From Blastocatellia bacterium (lineage in GTDB: Bacteria > Acidobacteriota > Blastocatellia > Pyrinomonadales > Pyrinomonadaceae): a stretch of DNA of 64,000 nucleotides. The translations under genes were made by a program, and so were the position numbers. The notes under the pieces were generated by a model. It was given only the letters and a program-made list of their open reading frames with translations. It had not been told where the DNA came from and ran no database searches. This document shows positions 17,594-25,754 of the stretch, in pieces. Positions within the stretch are counted from its first letter, which is position 1, and each line of letters begins with the position of its first letter. The stretch spans positions 1 to 64,000 of the forward strand of contig JAEUQI010000002.1 of NCBI GenBank assembly GCA_016789145.1, given 5' to 3'.

Positions 17594-19735
17594 ATGGCGA
17601 CTGCAACAAAAGCTAACGGAAAGAACGCAACTAGCGACAAATATCACGGCCTCGATGCCGATACATTGGTCGGGCTATATCGAACGATGTACCTGTCGCG
17701 GCGTATCGACGACAAAGAGATCCAGCTCAAGGGCCAGAACAAGATCTTTTTCCAGATATCAGGTGCCGGCCACGAGGCGATGCTAGTCGGTGCGGCGCTA
17801 GCGATGAAGCCGGCATATGATTGGTTCTTTCCCTATTATCGCGACCGCGCATTGATGCTCGGGCTCGGAATGACCGCTCAGGAAATGCTGTGGTCGGCGG
17901 TCGGTGCTGAATCAGATCCAAATTCGCACGGGCGGCAGATGCCTTCGCACTGGGGGCACAAAGATCTCAATGTACCGTCACAGTCGTCGTGTACGGGAAC
18001 GCAGGCATTGCACGCTGTCGGTGCTGCTGAGGCGTCGTATCGCGCTTCGCTAGTAAAAGAACTACAAGACAAGGTCGTTGGGTTCAAAGGCGACGAGGTC
18101 GTCTACATGTCCGTTGGTGACGGCACCACCAGCGAAGGCGAATGGTGGGAAGCGCTGAACACAGCATCTAATCTAAAACTACCGGTCATCTTCGTCGTCG
18201 AAGACAACGGCTACGCAATTTCCACACCTGTCGAGGTCGGTACCGCAGGTGGCGATGTCTCGAAACTCGTCGTCGGCTTTCCCGATCTCTATATCCAAAA
18301 TGTTGACGGTACCGATCCGCTCGCGAGCTATGCGGCGTTTAAGAGCGCTGTCGAATATTGCCGTCAAAGAAAGGGCCCTGCGTTCATTCGCGGAAAGGTC
18401 ATTCGCCCGTATTCGCATTCTCTGTCAGATGACGAAAAGCTGTATCGGCCTGACGAAGAGCGTGACGCTGATGCTGCGATCGATCCGATCAAGACATTTG
18501 CTGAGTTTTTGATGAATGAAGGCATCGCCACGAGCGAGCAGCTCGAAGCATTGCGAAAGGAAGTCGATGATGAGGTAAATACCGCCGCCGATATCGCCGT
18601 CGAAACGCCGCAACCGGCTCCGGAAACGGCGCTAAGAAATGTGTTCTCGCCCGACGTTGATCCAACTGATCGCCAGCTTTTTGATACCGAAGACGGCGCC
18701 GAACTTTCAGGCAACGCCGGAACGATGGTCGATCTCATCAACCGCTGCATGCACGAGGAGATGGAACGCGATCCGCGTATTGTTGTCTTTGGCGAAGACG
18801 TGGCCGATTGCTCTCGCGAAGAATATCTTGAAACCGTCAAAGGCAAGGGCGGCGTGTTCAAGGTCACTGCGAATCTGCAGCGAAAATTTGGCGGCGCTCG
18901 CGTTTTCAACTCGCCGCTTGCTGAGGCAAACATCATCGGCCGTGCTGTCGGCATGGCGATACGCGATCTAAAGCCGGTCGTCGAAATTCAGTTCTTCGAT
19001 TACATATTCCCGGCGATGCAGCAGATTCGAAACGAAGTAGCTGTGACGCGTTGGCGTTCGGATGGCGACACGAAATGCCCGATGGTGATGCGTGTTCCGG
19101 TCGGTGGCTATTTGAAAGGCGGTGCCGTTTATCACTCGCAATCAGGCACGACGATCTTTGCACATACGCCCGGATTGATGATCGTTTATCCGTCGAACGC
19201 ACTTGATGCGAACGGTCTGTTGCGTACCGCAATTCGCTGTGACGACCCTGTTTTGTTCCTTGAGCACAAGCATCTGTATCGTCAGGTCTATAACAAATCG
19301 CAGTATCCATCGAGTGATTTCCTAATTCCGTTTGGCAAAGCGAAAAAGGTCCGCGAGGGCGAGCACGTCACGATCGTGACCTACGGTGCGCTCGTCGAAC
19401 GCTCGAACCAAGCCTGCAAACGCCTCGAAGCACAAGGCATCACCGTCGATCTTATCGACCTCCGAACGCTCGTCCCATACGATTGGGAAGCGATCGCTGA
19501 ATCGGTCAAGAAAACATCACGAGTCATCGTCGCTCACGAAGACCCCGTCTCATACGGCTACGGTGCCGAGATCGCTGCTCGTATCTCGAACGAGCTATTC
19601 GAATACCTCGACGCTCCCGTAAGACGGGTAGGTGCCACCGACACCTTCGTCGCCTACGCCCCGCAGGTAGAAGACTTCATCCTGCCGCAAAGCGAAGACG
19701 TCGAAGCAGCGGTGGTTGAGTTGATGAAGTATTAA
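17594..19735 (+). CDS. fused 2-oxo acid dehydrogenase E1 alpha-beta (branched-chain type)
   Basis: A 713-residue protein joining the alpha and beta subunits of a thiamine-diphosphate-dependent 2-oxo acid dehydrogenase. AAGGA sits upstream of the ATG. The alpha half (about 1-335) has GAGHEAM, the [10 protein letters not shown] segment and the TPP motif from [15 protein letters not shown] (about 175) to [10 protein letters not shown] linker with [12 protein letters not shown] leads to the beta half (about 375-713) with [25 protein letters not shown] and the transketolase C-terminal domain. The family decarboxylates 2-oxoisovalerate or pyruvate and hands the acyl group to E2 lipoate. No E2 or E3 is adjacent, so partners are elsewhere. 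The stop codon lies inside the proposed target duplication of the next element. Confidence 0.94.
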   Translation: MATATKANGKNATSDKYHGLDADTLVGLYRTMYLSRRIDDKEIQLKGQNKIFFQISGAGHEAMLVGAALAMKPAYDWFFPYYRDRALMLGLGMTAQEMLWSAVGAESDPNSHGRQMPSHWGHKDLNVPSQSSCTGTQALHAVGAAEASYRASLVKELQDKVVGFKGDEVVYMSVGDGTTSEGEWWEALNTASNLKLPVIFVVEDNGYAISTPVEVGTAGGDVSKLVVGFPDLYIQNVDGTDPLASYAAFKSAVEYCRQRKGPAFIRGKVIRPYSHSLSDDEKLYRPDEERDADAAIDPIKTFAEFLMNEGIATSEQLEALRKEVDDEVNTAADIAVETPQPAPETALRNVFSPDVDPTDRQLFDTEDGAELSGNAGTMVDLINRCMHEEMERDPRIVVFGEDVADCSREEYLETVKGKGGVFKVTANLQRKFGGARVFNSPLAEANIIGRAVGMAIRDLKPVVEIQFFDYIFPAMQQIRNEVAVTRWRSDGDTKCPMVMRVPVGGYLKGGAVYHSQSGTTIFAHTPGLMIVYPSNALDANGLLRTAIRCDDPVLFLEHKHLYRQVYNKSQYPSSDFLIPFGKAKKVREGEHVTIVTYGALVERSNQACKRLEAQGITVDLIDLRTLVPYDWEAIAESVKKTSRVIVAHEDPVSYGYGAEIAARISNELFEYLDAPVRRVGATDTFVAYAPQVEDFILPQSEDVEAAVVELMKY

Positions 19736-19740
19736 GAAGA

Positions 19741-19776
19741 AATTAACCGCAGATGGACGCAGATAGACACAGATAT
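19741..19776 (+). repeat. left inverted repeat of the GxxExxY element
   Basis: Begins AATTAACCGCAGATGGACGC and ends ACACAGATAT. It differs from the right copy at two positions only (19761 and 19765). The ATG of the enclosed gene overlaps its last two bases, so the repeat also contains the translation start region. Confidence 0.9.
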
Positions 19777-20170
19777 GAATGAAAGCGAGTTGAATTCGTT
19801 ATCTGAGAAAGTCATAGGTTGCGCGTACGTAGTTGGCAATGCTCTAAGCTGTGGATTCCTTGAAAAGGTTTATGAAAATGCTCTTGCTCATGAGATTCGC
19901 AAGCTTGGGCTGAAAGCTGAAGTTCAAAAGCCAATTCACGTAACATACGATGGCGTAGTTGTAGGGGAATATTTTGCAGATATTCTGGTCGAAAACGTCT
20001 TGATTATTGAACTGAAAGTATCTAATGGTTTCAGCGACAACCACAAAGCTCAGTGTATCAACTACCTAAATTCAACAAAGTTGCCGTTATGTCTGTTAAT
20101 AAACTTCGGTAAGCCGCGTGTCGAAATCAAGCGAGTCTACCAGTCACACTTCCTGAAAAACATCTCCTAA
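19775..20170 (+). CDS. GxxExxY-family protein (predicted PD-(D/E)XK nuclease)
   Basis: A 131-residue protein with the eponymous motif GFLEKVYENAL (G-x-x-E-x-x-Y, about residues 28-34) and a second block with FADILVENVLIIELKVSN, in which an Asp followed by E-L-K fits the PD-(D/E)XK nuclease active site of Pfam family PDDEXK_3. These motifs suggest a metal-dependent DNA nuclease; no biochemical role is established that I know of. The ATG at 19775 overlaps the left repeat, and there is no ribosome site, so expression may be low. Codon use (AT-richer, for example TTG AAT TCG TTA) differs from the flanking genes, which supports acquisition by transfer. The gene fills the element, with no other cargo. 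Confidence 0.88.
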   Translation: MNESELNSLSEKVIGCAYVVGNALSCGFLEKVYENALAHEIRKLGLKAEVQKPIHVTYDGVVVGEYFADILVENVLIIELKVSNGFSDNHKAQCINYLNSTKLPLCLLINFGKPRVEIKRVYQSHFLKNIS

Positions 20171-20206
20171 ATATCTGTGTCCATCCGCGTCCATCTGCGG
20201 TTAATT
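20171..20206 (-). repeat. right inverted repeat of the GxxExxY element
   Basis: Reverse complement of the left repeat with two mismatches in 36; it starts with the first base after the stop codon of the enclosed gene. Its outer TTAA supplies the stop codon of the neighbouring minus-strand gene. Confidence 0.9.
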
Positions 20207-21001
20207 TTCTTTTAAGCGATAAATGCCCGTCGCTAATCTCTCGGCAAATCCTTCATCAACTAACTCATGATTCGCCTTGCCGGATTCCCAGCGGTAGAAG
20301 CCGAATTTGCCGCTTAGTTCGCCGAGGCCGGTTTGGCCGCACATTTTTAGGTATGTGCGGGCGAGTTCGCGAACGGCGTCTTCGCGTTTCATTTTTTTCT
20401 TGAATTCATCGGGAAAACGCGGCTCGGCGAGCGTCCAGATGTAGGTGAATTTTGGTGTGTAAAGAGCCTCTTGCGGGACGACCTTCATTCGGCGTTGCAG
20501 TTCGTCGAGGGCGTTAGTTAGGATCGTCTTGTCTTTGAAGCCGCACGCGTCACGCAGATCTGACGTTGCCATTTCCCATTCCTTGCGAAGAACTTTAAGT
20601 ACGATCTGAGCTTCTTTGGACAGCACGCCGGATTCGCCCGCTTTTGAACAGCCCCAGATCGCGTTGAAAACAGGTATCATTCGCCGTGCGAGAAACCACG
20701 ATTTGCCTTTGAGCAGTTTGCCGTAATAGACGTTGCCGCGAGCCATTAGCTCGTCTTTCAAGACCCAAGCACGACTCGCTTCCTCGTCTTTTTGCACATT
20801 TCGCGGCATGTGCGCATCGCGACGGCCGCAGACGGCGATATAGATCGACGGCATCAGTTTACGAACATCGGTCAGCCCGAGGCAAAACCCAAGATCCTCG
20901 ATCATCGCTTCGGCTTGCTCGGCAGTGTCGATCTTGAGGCTATCCTCACGCCGCCATTTGCGGTCGCGATAAAGCTCGATCTCTTCGGGCAATTCAGGCA
21001 T
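20201..21001 (-). CDS. AlkZ-related winged-helix protein
   Basis: A 266-residue protein that I recognise as similar to proteins annotated as AlkZ-related (AlkZ/YcaQ being a DNA glycosylase family that removes alkylated or crosslinked bases). Supporting segments are CGRRDAHMPRNVQKDEE, LKGKSWFLARRMIPVFNAIWG, then a winged-helix-like part (SKEAQIVLKVLRKEWEMAT and LRDACGFKDKTILTNALDEL). A QxQ or QxD catalytic motif of true AlkZ was not clearly seen, so activity is uncertain. The last three codons (Lys-Glu-Asn) and the stop come from the adjoining inverted repeat, so the original C-terminus may have been changed by insertion. The next gene lies 32 bases away in the same direction. Confidence 0.65.
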   Translation of the reverse strand: MPELPEEIELYRDRKWRREDSLKIDTAEQAEAMIEDLGFCLGLTDVRKLMPSIYIAVCGRRDAHMPRNVQKDEEASRAWVLKDELMARGNVYYGKLLKGKSWFLARRMIPVFNAIWGCSKAGESGVLSKEAQIVLKVLRKEWEMATSDLRDACGFKDKTILTNALDELQRRMKVVPQEALYTPKFTYIWTLAEPRFPDEFKKKMKREDAVRELARTYLKMCGQTGLGELSGKFGFYRWESGKANHELVDEGFAERLATGIYRLKEN

Positions 21002-21033
21002 GGCGATATCTTGCCACGAAATTGTCTATGAAA

Positions 21034-21405
21034 CTAAAGCTCGCGACAGCCGCCCGCGCGCCAACGTGTGAGCGACATACGATTTTTCAGGCTCTTGTAA
21101 ACAACAGCGGTAACCGTCGAAACGCGGCCGCGATCGTTCCGCACGTTCATACAAATGCGGTAATTGAGACCAGCGACAACCTGGATCTCCGCCTTGCGGA
21201 TACTGATCAGCCTATAATCAGGGCGAACGCGTTTGGATTGCTGATTGACCGCAAAAGCCGCGGCCTTCCTAACATTCTTATCACGAACTGAGGTATCGCC
21301 ATAGCCGCCCGCGATGTCGTCTTGAGCGGACACACGCGATTCGGAGGCGAAAATTCCTAGAACCAAAACGAAAAGAACCGAGCAGAAAAGTACGTGTTTC
21401 TTCAC
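21034..21405 (-). CDS. secreted cystatin-like protein
   Basis: A 123-residue exported protein. A signal peptide is clear (KKHVLFCSVLFVLVLGIFAS, cleavage after VSA before QDD). The mature part reads like a cystatin: an N-terminal glycine pair GGYGD, a helix-like segment VRKAAAFAVNQQS, then YRLISIRKAEIQVVAGLNYRI. QVVAG is the hallmark Q-x-V-x-G loop of cystatins, the inhibitors of papain-type cysteine proteases, and LNYRI is the strand after it; a later W within SLTRWRAGG may represent the second hairpin loop. Function as a periplasmic or extracellular protease inhibitor is inferred from these motifs. It lies upstream of the AlkZ-related gene on the same strand. Confidence 0.8.
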   Translation of the reverse strand: MKKHVLFCSVLFVLVLGIFASESRVSAQDDIAGGYGDTSVRDKNVRKAAAFAVNQQSKRVRPDYRLISIRKAEIQVVAGLNYRICMNVRNDRGRVSTVTAVVYKSLKNRMSLTRWRAGGCREL

Positions 21406-21438
21406 AATGATCTCCAGCTAAATTGTAGTTTGAAATTT

Positions 21439-21525
21439 TGGTGCGGACGAATGGAATCGAACCATCACGGCCTTGCGGCCACAGGCTTCTGAGACCTGCG
21501 CGTCTACCAGTTCCGCCACGTCCGC
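21439..21525 (-). tRNA. tRNA-Leu (anticodon CAG)
   Basis: On the minus strand the acceptor GCGGACG pairs with CGTCCGC, followed by discriminator A and an encoded CCA (21439-21441). The D-arm has GGTAGACGC, the anticodon loop is CTCAGAA with anticodon CAG, a long class-II variable arm (GGCCGCAAGGCC) is present, and the T-loop is GGTTCGATTCC. It reads 87 bases. Confidence 0.97.
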
Positions 21526-21625
21526 ACGCGTCGAACTATTGAGGATACTAATTCGCGAAATAATTCGCAAGATTGCGGCTCGCTACTTTCCATTCAACAA
21601 AGCCTTGTCTCACGGTGTTACAATT

Positions 21626-22306
21626 ATGGCAATGGCTGACGAATTGAAGGATCGCATTGACCAAACTCGGGAACGCATCGAAGGAGCTGCTGAGCGTGTA
21701 GGTCGTGACGTGAGCGAGATAAAACTCGTCGCCGTCAGCAAGACTCATCCGACAGAAACGCTCCGTCTGGCGATCGATCTCGGTCTTAATGTGTTCGGCG
21801 AGAACAAGGTTCAGGAAGGCGAATCAAAGATCACCGAACTCGGTCGTGACGCGGCCGAATGGCATTTGATCGGGCATCTGCAATCGAACAAAGCCCGGCG
21901 AGCTGTCCAGCTGTTCGACGTCATTCAATCAGTCGATTCGCTCGAGCTGGCACAGCGGCTTGAACGTATTTGTGGTGAAGAGGGCCGCGATCAGCTCGAT
22001 GTGTTCGTTCAGGTCGATCTAGCCGGTGAAGCGACAAAATCAGGTGTTGCGGAAAGCGAGTTGGTCGAACTCGTTAACTACTTGAAAGCTTGCAAGCACC
22101 TACATCTACTAGGATTCATGCTGTTGCCGCCGTTTTTTGATGATTCGGATCAAACTCGACCGTATTTCAAACGGCTTCGCGAAATACGAGATGAACTATT
22201 GCCCGGCGGTGAGCTTTCTATGGGAATGAGCCATGATTTTGAGGTTGCGATCGAAGAAGGCGCGACTTTGGTTCGAGTAGGAACTGCGATCTTTGGAGAT
22301 AGGTAA
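21626..22306 (+). CDS. YggS/PROSC-family pyridoxal phosphate homeostasis protein
   Basis: A 226-residue single-domain alanine-racemase-fold protein that binds PLP and keeps vitamin B6 levels balanced. Family motifs: [16 protein letters not shown], where the PLP Lys lies in the SKTHP sequence, [22 protein letters not shown], and near the end [30 protein letters not shown]. The ATG at 21626 gives the usual N-terminus; the frame is open further upstream but there it would overlap the tRNA-Leu region. It heads a run of five or six tightly packed genes including yggT and DUF167, the common YggS-YggT-YggU arrangement. Confidence 0.95.
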   Translation: MAMADELKDRIDQTRERIEGAAERVGRDVSEIKLVAVSKTHPTETLRLAIDLGLNVFGENKVQEGESKITELGRDAAEWHLIGHLQSNKARRAVQLFDVIQSVDSLELAQRLERICGEEGRDQLDVFVQVDLAGEATKSGVAESELVELVNYLKACKHLHLLGFMLLPPFFDDSDQTRPYFKRLREIRDELLPGGELSMGMSHDFEVAIEEGATLVRVGTAIFGDR

Positions 22307-22308
22307 CG

Positions 22309-22773
22309 ATGAAACTTACGAAGAAACAAAAGATACTTGTCGGCATCGGGACGTTTTGGCCTATCTTGTACATACCGATCTTCATGATCTTTATATTTGC
22401 GATGATCTTTGGATCGGCGTTAGAACCGGGTCGCGGAGGCGATCTGAATCCGCTGTTTGGAGTTGGATTTGGCGTTTTGTTTCTCGTGCACATGTTCACG
22501 GTCTTGCTGTCACTTGGCATGACGGTGTTTCACGTAATACATGCTGTTAAGAATGAGCGGCTGGAATCGAACATGCGGATCGTCTGGATCGTGTTGTTCT
22601 TTTTTGCCGGAATTATCGCAGAGCCGATCTACTATTATCTCGAGGTTTGGAAAGATCCTCCGGAAATGTCCGGGCCGAACCATCTGCCGCCGCCGCCCGC
22701 GAGTGTTGATCATGCCCAAGATTTCCGTGCGGGCACCTATGTTCCGCCAAATGAGCCGCCTGATTGGCGTTAG
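22309..22773 (+). CDS. hypothetical membrane protein with three helices
   Basis: A 154-residue protein placed two bases after the YggS gene. It shows three hydrophobic helices (about residues 9-34, 48-76 and 90-108) and a hydrophilic Pro-rich cytoplasmic or periplasmic tail ([19 protein letters not shown]). I do not recognise a specific family. Its position within the YggS-YggT cluster points to a membrane-linked accessory role, which is inference. Confidence 0.7.
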   Translation: MKLTKKQKILVGIGTFWPILYIPIFMIFIFAMIFGSALEPGRGGDLNPLFGVGFGVLFLVHMFTVLLSLGMTVFHVIHAVKNERLESNMRIVWIVLFFFAGIIAEPIYYYLEVWKDPPEMSGPNHLPPPPASVDHAQDFRAGTYVPPNEPPDWR

Positions 22774-22790
22774 TTTTTCTGACGATCTGT

Positions 22791-23387
22791 ATGTTGACGA
22801 CTTTCGTTTATCCTTGGTTCTTTCTTGTGGTTTGGTCGCTGTTTGGCGTTTTTATGGGGATGCTTGTGCTGCGGTTGATATTTAATTACACCGACCCAAA
22901 TCCGTTTGGCAAGGTCGGCAGGTTTGGCTACAAGATCCGCAAAGCGACCGAGCGATGGGTCTATCCCGCCTCGAGATTCCTTGCGATGTACAACGTAGAT
23001 ACACGTCTAGGGCCGCTGCTGACACTGCTTATCGGGCTGGTCATCACATACTTTTTTACTCAGATCATAGGGAACACATTCTTTGTGATCGATGGACTGA
23101 CGGCGGGCATCGTTCGCGGCAGTGTGAGCGTGATTATTGGCTTTGTACTCTACGGCCTGCTCAGTGTTTTGGTGTTGTTTATCTTTATTCGCTTTCTGGC
23201 ATCTTGGTTTGTATTTACGCGAAAGACGTTCCTTGCATTCGTCGTTAAGGTCACCGACCCGATAATGTTGCCGGTTCAGCGTCTGATACCGCCGATCGGA
23301 ATGTTCGACATCTCGGCGATGCTCGTGCTGATCGGAATTTCGCTGCTGCAATCTGTTGTACTTAATGTATTTGTTCGCGGACAATGA
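22791..23387 (+). CDS. YggT-family membrane protein
   Basis: An integral membrane protein with four to five helices. The ATG at 22791 gives 198 residues; a TTG at 22764 overlapping the preceding gene is also possible. The diagnostic YggT block is close to the C-terminus: VVKVTDPIMLPVQRLIPPIG followed by MFDISAMLVLIGISLL; a similar but weaker copy (RWVYPASRFLAMY) is in the first half. YggT proteins act in osmotic tolerance or cell-division membrane processes in other bacteria; the exact role is unclear. The stop codon overlaps the ATG of the DUF167 gene. Confidence 0.88.
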   Translation: MLTTFVYPWFFLVVWSLFGVFMGMLVLRLIFNYTDPNPFGKVGRFGYKIRKATERWVYPASRFLAMYNVDTRLGPLLTLLIGLVITYFFTQIIGNTFFVIDGLTAGIVRGSVSVIIGFVLYGLLSVLVLFIFIRFLASWFVFTRKTFLAFVVKVTDPIMLPVQRLIPPIGMFDISAMLVLIGISLLQSVVLNVFVRGQ

Positions 23388-23650
23388 GCGAGGATCTGAC
23401 AATTTCGATTCGAGTCATTCCGCGAGCTTCGAGGAGCGAGATCGTTGGAATGGTCGACGGAACGCTCAAGGTTCGAATCGCAGCTCCGCCGGTTGATGGT
23501 GCTGCAAATTCAGAGATCATCAAGCTTTTTTCCAAAACATTTGGAATCGCAAAGTCTGACATCGCCATCATTTCGGGCGAGACTTCGCGCAATAAGAGAA
23601 TAAAGTTCACAAACCTGTCACAATCGAAGTTCGACGAGAAAATACTATGA
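23384..23650 (+). CDS. DUF167/YggU-family protein
   Basis: An 88-residue alpha/beta protein of the YggU family. Signature segments are IRVIPRASRSEIVG, LKVRIAAPPVDGAANSEIIKLFSKTF and IISGETSRNKRIKF. Function is unknown, but the gene is usually next to yggT, as here. Start and stop codons overlap its neighbours (ATGA at both ends), so it is translationally coupled. Confidence 0.93.
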   Translation: MSEDLTISIRVIPRASRSEIVGMVDGTLKVRIAAPPVDGAANSEIIKLFSKTFGIAKSDIAIISGETSRNKRIKFTNLSQSKFDEKIL

Positions 23651-24027
23651 AAGAAGAAATTTCGTTTATGACCGGCAAGTTTGCATCGACAACGACCGAA
23701 GCCACGGAAGGCCACCGATTTGGCGAAGACCTTGCAAAATGGATGGCATTGAGGTCCAAGGACAGTGAGTTCACATTTGGTGTTGCCGAGAAGACTGAGT
23801 CTGGCTGGTCGGAAACGGTCACGGTAGGCAACGAGAGCTTTCGCCTCGGATTTTCGCTTGGCAAAGACACTCGGCCTGACTATTCTGAATGGCACGTTAC
23901 CATCGGTGGCGGAAATGGCTGGAATGGTTCAAGATCCGCTGGAACGCCGGGACGTTCGCGGCTATGCGACCATGTTTACAACGTTCTTCGCGACGAACGC
24001 CAAATTCGCGAATTACAATGGGTTTAA
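23647..24027 (+). CDS. hypothetical protein in the YggS-YggT cluster
   Basis: A 126-residue soluble protein whose ATG overlaps the stop of the DUF167 gene. It has a predicted helical start (EDLAKWMALRSK) and a strand-rich middle with WSETVTVGNESFRLGF and EWHVTIGGGNGWNGS. No signal peptide or membrane segment. I do not recognise a family. Coupling to the upstream gene and normal codon use support that it is real. Confidence 0.7.
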   Translation: MKEEISFMTGKFASTTTEATEGHRFGEDLAKWMALRSKDSEFTFGVAEKTESGWSETVTVGNESFRLGFSLGKDTRPDYSEWHVTIGGGNGWNGSRSAGTPGRSRLCDHVYNVLRDERQIRELQWV

Positions 24028-24113
24028 TCTTTGCTAGATTTTTGCGCCGCAAAAATAGGCGTGTTATATTCGTTTATTCGAATTTAGGTCAATAAAACAA
24101 AGGTTTTTACTAC

Positions 24114-24854
24114 ATGTCAGGACATTCCAAGTGGCACACAATTAAGCACAAGAAAGGTGCTCTCGACGCAAAACGCGGCAAGATATTTACCAAGCTGATC
24201 AAAGAGATCACGGTCGCAGCTCGCACAGGCGGCAGCGGCGACGTTGATGCGAATGCACGTCTCCGTAAAGCAGTAACTGACGCGAAAGCGCAGAACATGC
24301 CGAACGACACCATCGACCGGGCGATCAAACGCGGCACCGGCGAGCTCGAGGGCGTCAATTACGACGAGATCACATACGAAGGCTACGGCCCTAACGGTGT
24401 TGCTGTTCTGGTTGAGACAATGACCGACAACCGCAACCGTACGGTCGCCGAAATTCGTCATCTCTTCTCAAAGAACGGCGGCAACATGGGCGAGGCCGGT
24501 TCGGTCGCTTGGATGTTCGATAAGAAAGGCTACATCGTTGTTGATAAAGCCGCCAAGAGCGAAGACGAGCTGTTCGAGATCGCCATTGAAGCCGGAGCCG
24601 ACGATATGCAAGACGAGGGCGATGTGTTCGAAATTCTAACGTCCGTTGAGAGTTTTGACGCTGTCCACGAAGCCATCAAGGCCGCAGGCATCGAACCTCA
24701 AGCCGCCGAGATCTCGCAAATTCCACAAAACTACATCGCTCTCACCGGCCAAGACGCCAAGACGATGATGAAACTCTACGACGCCCTGGACGACAACGAC
24801 GACGTCCAAAAGGTCTATGCCAATTTTGATATAGACGAAAGTGAGATGGAATAG
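24114..24854 (+). CDS. yebC: YebC/PmpR-family regulator/translation factor
   Basis: A 246-residue member of the YebC/TACO1 family. The N-terminus is diagnostic: [20 protein letters not shown] then [16 protein letters not shown]; further motifs are [30 protein letters not shown] and the acidic C-terminal [15 protein letters not shown]. Family members bind DNA as regulators or bind ribosomes to help translate proline stretches. It often stands near ruvC, which is not seen here. It has 86 bases of its own upstream region with an AT-rich stretch, and converges on the hypothetical gene at 24861. Confidence 0.96.
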   Translation: MSGHSKWHTIKHKKGALDAKRGKIFTKLIKEITVAARTGGSGDVDANARLRKAVTDAKAQNMPNDTIDRAIKRGTGELEGVNYDEITYEGYGPNGVAVLVETMTDNRNRTVAEIRHLFSKNGGNMGEAGSVAWMFDKKGYIVVDKAAKSEDELFEIAIEAGADDMQDEGDVFEILTSVESFDAVHEAIKAAGIEPQAAEISQIPQNYIALTGQDAKTMMKLYDALDDNDDVQKVYANFDIDESEME

Positions 24855-24860
24855 CCCCTA

Positions 24861-25430
24861 TCACGGTCCTTCGGTCGCATGTAAAGTTTCAAAACAAGAC
24901 AAGGCTAATGCTTGAAGCGACGCGCACGTTTCAACGCACGCCGCCGCATCTTTGAATTCCGATACGAAGTAGATTTGAGTCGAATTCAAAAAGAACAAAT
25001 GCACTAAGTCAATGTCTATTTCTCTAAGAGATTCGGCAATTGTCCGCAAAATTGCCGAGCCACTAAACTCAGAATCATAAGAGATTTCTGAAGAAAATGT
25101 GTGAATATTTAGCTCGTCAGAAACCTTGGGTAAGAACGTTGTCGTAGCTAGATTTGTCCATGGATATTTGAATGAGAAAGCGAACGAATCCGCAAAGGCT
25201 CGATATCTGTTGTGACAGCCTTTTAGCATGAAGTGGCCGTCTGAAACCAAAATCGAGAACCAAAAATGATGCTTGTGAATCGGTACTCGATAATACCAGG
25301 TCGGTTCGTTTAAGTGATTACGATTGTAAGAGACAAATTTAGACTCCGTCAGCTCCGCAATAGTCCTTGCGTGTTGATTCGCCACCTTTCGTCCCTCTGA
25401 GTTCACGGCTGGTCTATCTCCATCAATCAT
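24861..25430 (-). CDS. hypothetical protein
   Basis: A 189-residue soluble protein of unknown family on the minus strand, six bases from the convergent yebC stop. It lacks a signal peptide. It is rich in aromatic residues and Ser (WYYRVPIHKHHFWFSILVSD, FAFSFKYPWTNL), with an alpha/beta look, and is lower in GC than its neighbours. Lower GC and the noncoding repeat-bearing region directly upstream hint at transfer or a fast-evolving accessory gene; this is inference. Confidence 0.6.
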   Translation of the reverse strand: MIDGDRPAVNSEGRKVANQHARTIAELTESKFVSYNRNHLNEPTWYYRVPIHKHHFWFSILVSDGHFMLKGCHNRYRAFADSFAFSFKYPWTNLATTTFLPKVSDELNIHTFSSEISYDSEFSGSAILRTIAESLREIDIDLVHLFFLNSTQIYFVSEFKDAAACVETCASLQALALSCFETLHATEGP

Positions 25431-25515
25431 AGAAACTAATCTAAATCAGGCTAAGGACATTTCTCAATCTCGCAAAAAAAATCGGCCTTCGTATCCTTAG
25501 GCGAGTAAAAGTACT

Positions 25516-25657
25516 TGACTGGATTGCCCTCAACTGTGAGATACTATCGTCACTGGGGGTGATATTATGAAAATTAATAAAACTGGAGACAGTACAATTT
25601 AACTGGCCTTTGGGCCAAAAGATCGAACGGCGTGTTCTGCGGGGCACGCCGTTTTTG
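25516..25657 (+). ncRNA. candidate small RNA or leader-peptide locus ending in a strong terminator
   Basis: No larger gene leads to the terminator at 25626-25657, yet the stretch before it has the marks of transcription: a TTGACT -35-like hexamer at about 25516, a GGGGGTG ribosome-site-like stretch at about 25555, an 11-codon frame starting ATGAAAATTAAT (25567 onward) and a small GGCC-TTT-GGCC hairpin near 25606. It may be a short regulatory RNA or a leader peptide. Expression has not been shown. Confidence 0.4.
25626..25657 (+). terminator. intrinsic terminator of the candidate small RNA
   Basis: AACGGCGTG (25626-25634) pairs with CACGCCGTT (25645-25653) around a 10-base loop and is followed by a T-run. 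It is GC-rich and perfect over nine pairs. Confidence 0.85.
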
Positions 25658-25754
25658 TATTCCTCCGAGACCTTCCCTGCTATCTTTGAATGCGATGCCC
25701 GGTTACTCTTCGCCTAGAAAAAAATTCCGAGAATATTGAGAATTTGCGAAAAAA

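Larger units (their letters stand above)
19737..20211. mobile_element. compact inverted-repeat element carrying a GxxExxY nuclease gene
   Basis: A single 396-base gene is bracketed by inverted repeats of 36 bases (19741-19776 and 20171-20206) that match at 34 positions; with a one-base gap the match continues to AAGAA/TTCTT at the outer ends. Both ends hold the phased words CCGCAGATGGACGC and ACACAGATAT. A 5-base TTAAG stands directly outside each end (19732-19736 and 20212-20216), a candidate target duplication. The element separates two convergent genes and supplies the last codons and stop of the minus-strand one. No transposase is present, so mobility, if any, would depend on the nuclease or on a helper. 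Confidence 0.7.

Noticed and set aside
21473-21625. N-terminal extension of the YggS gene
   Set aside because: The extension overlaps tRNA-Leu and has no family match; the ATG at 21626 fits.
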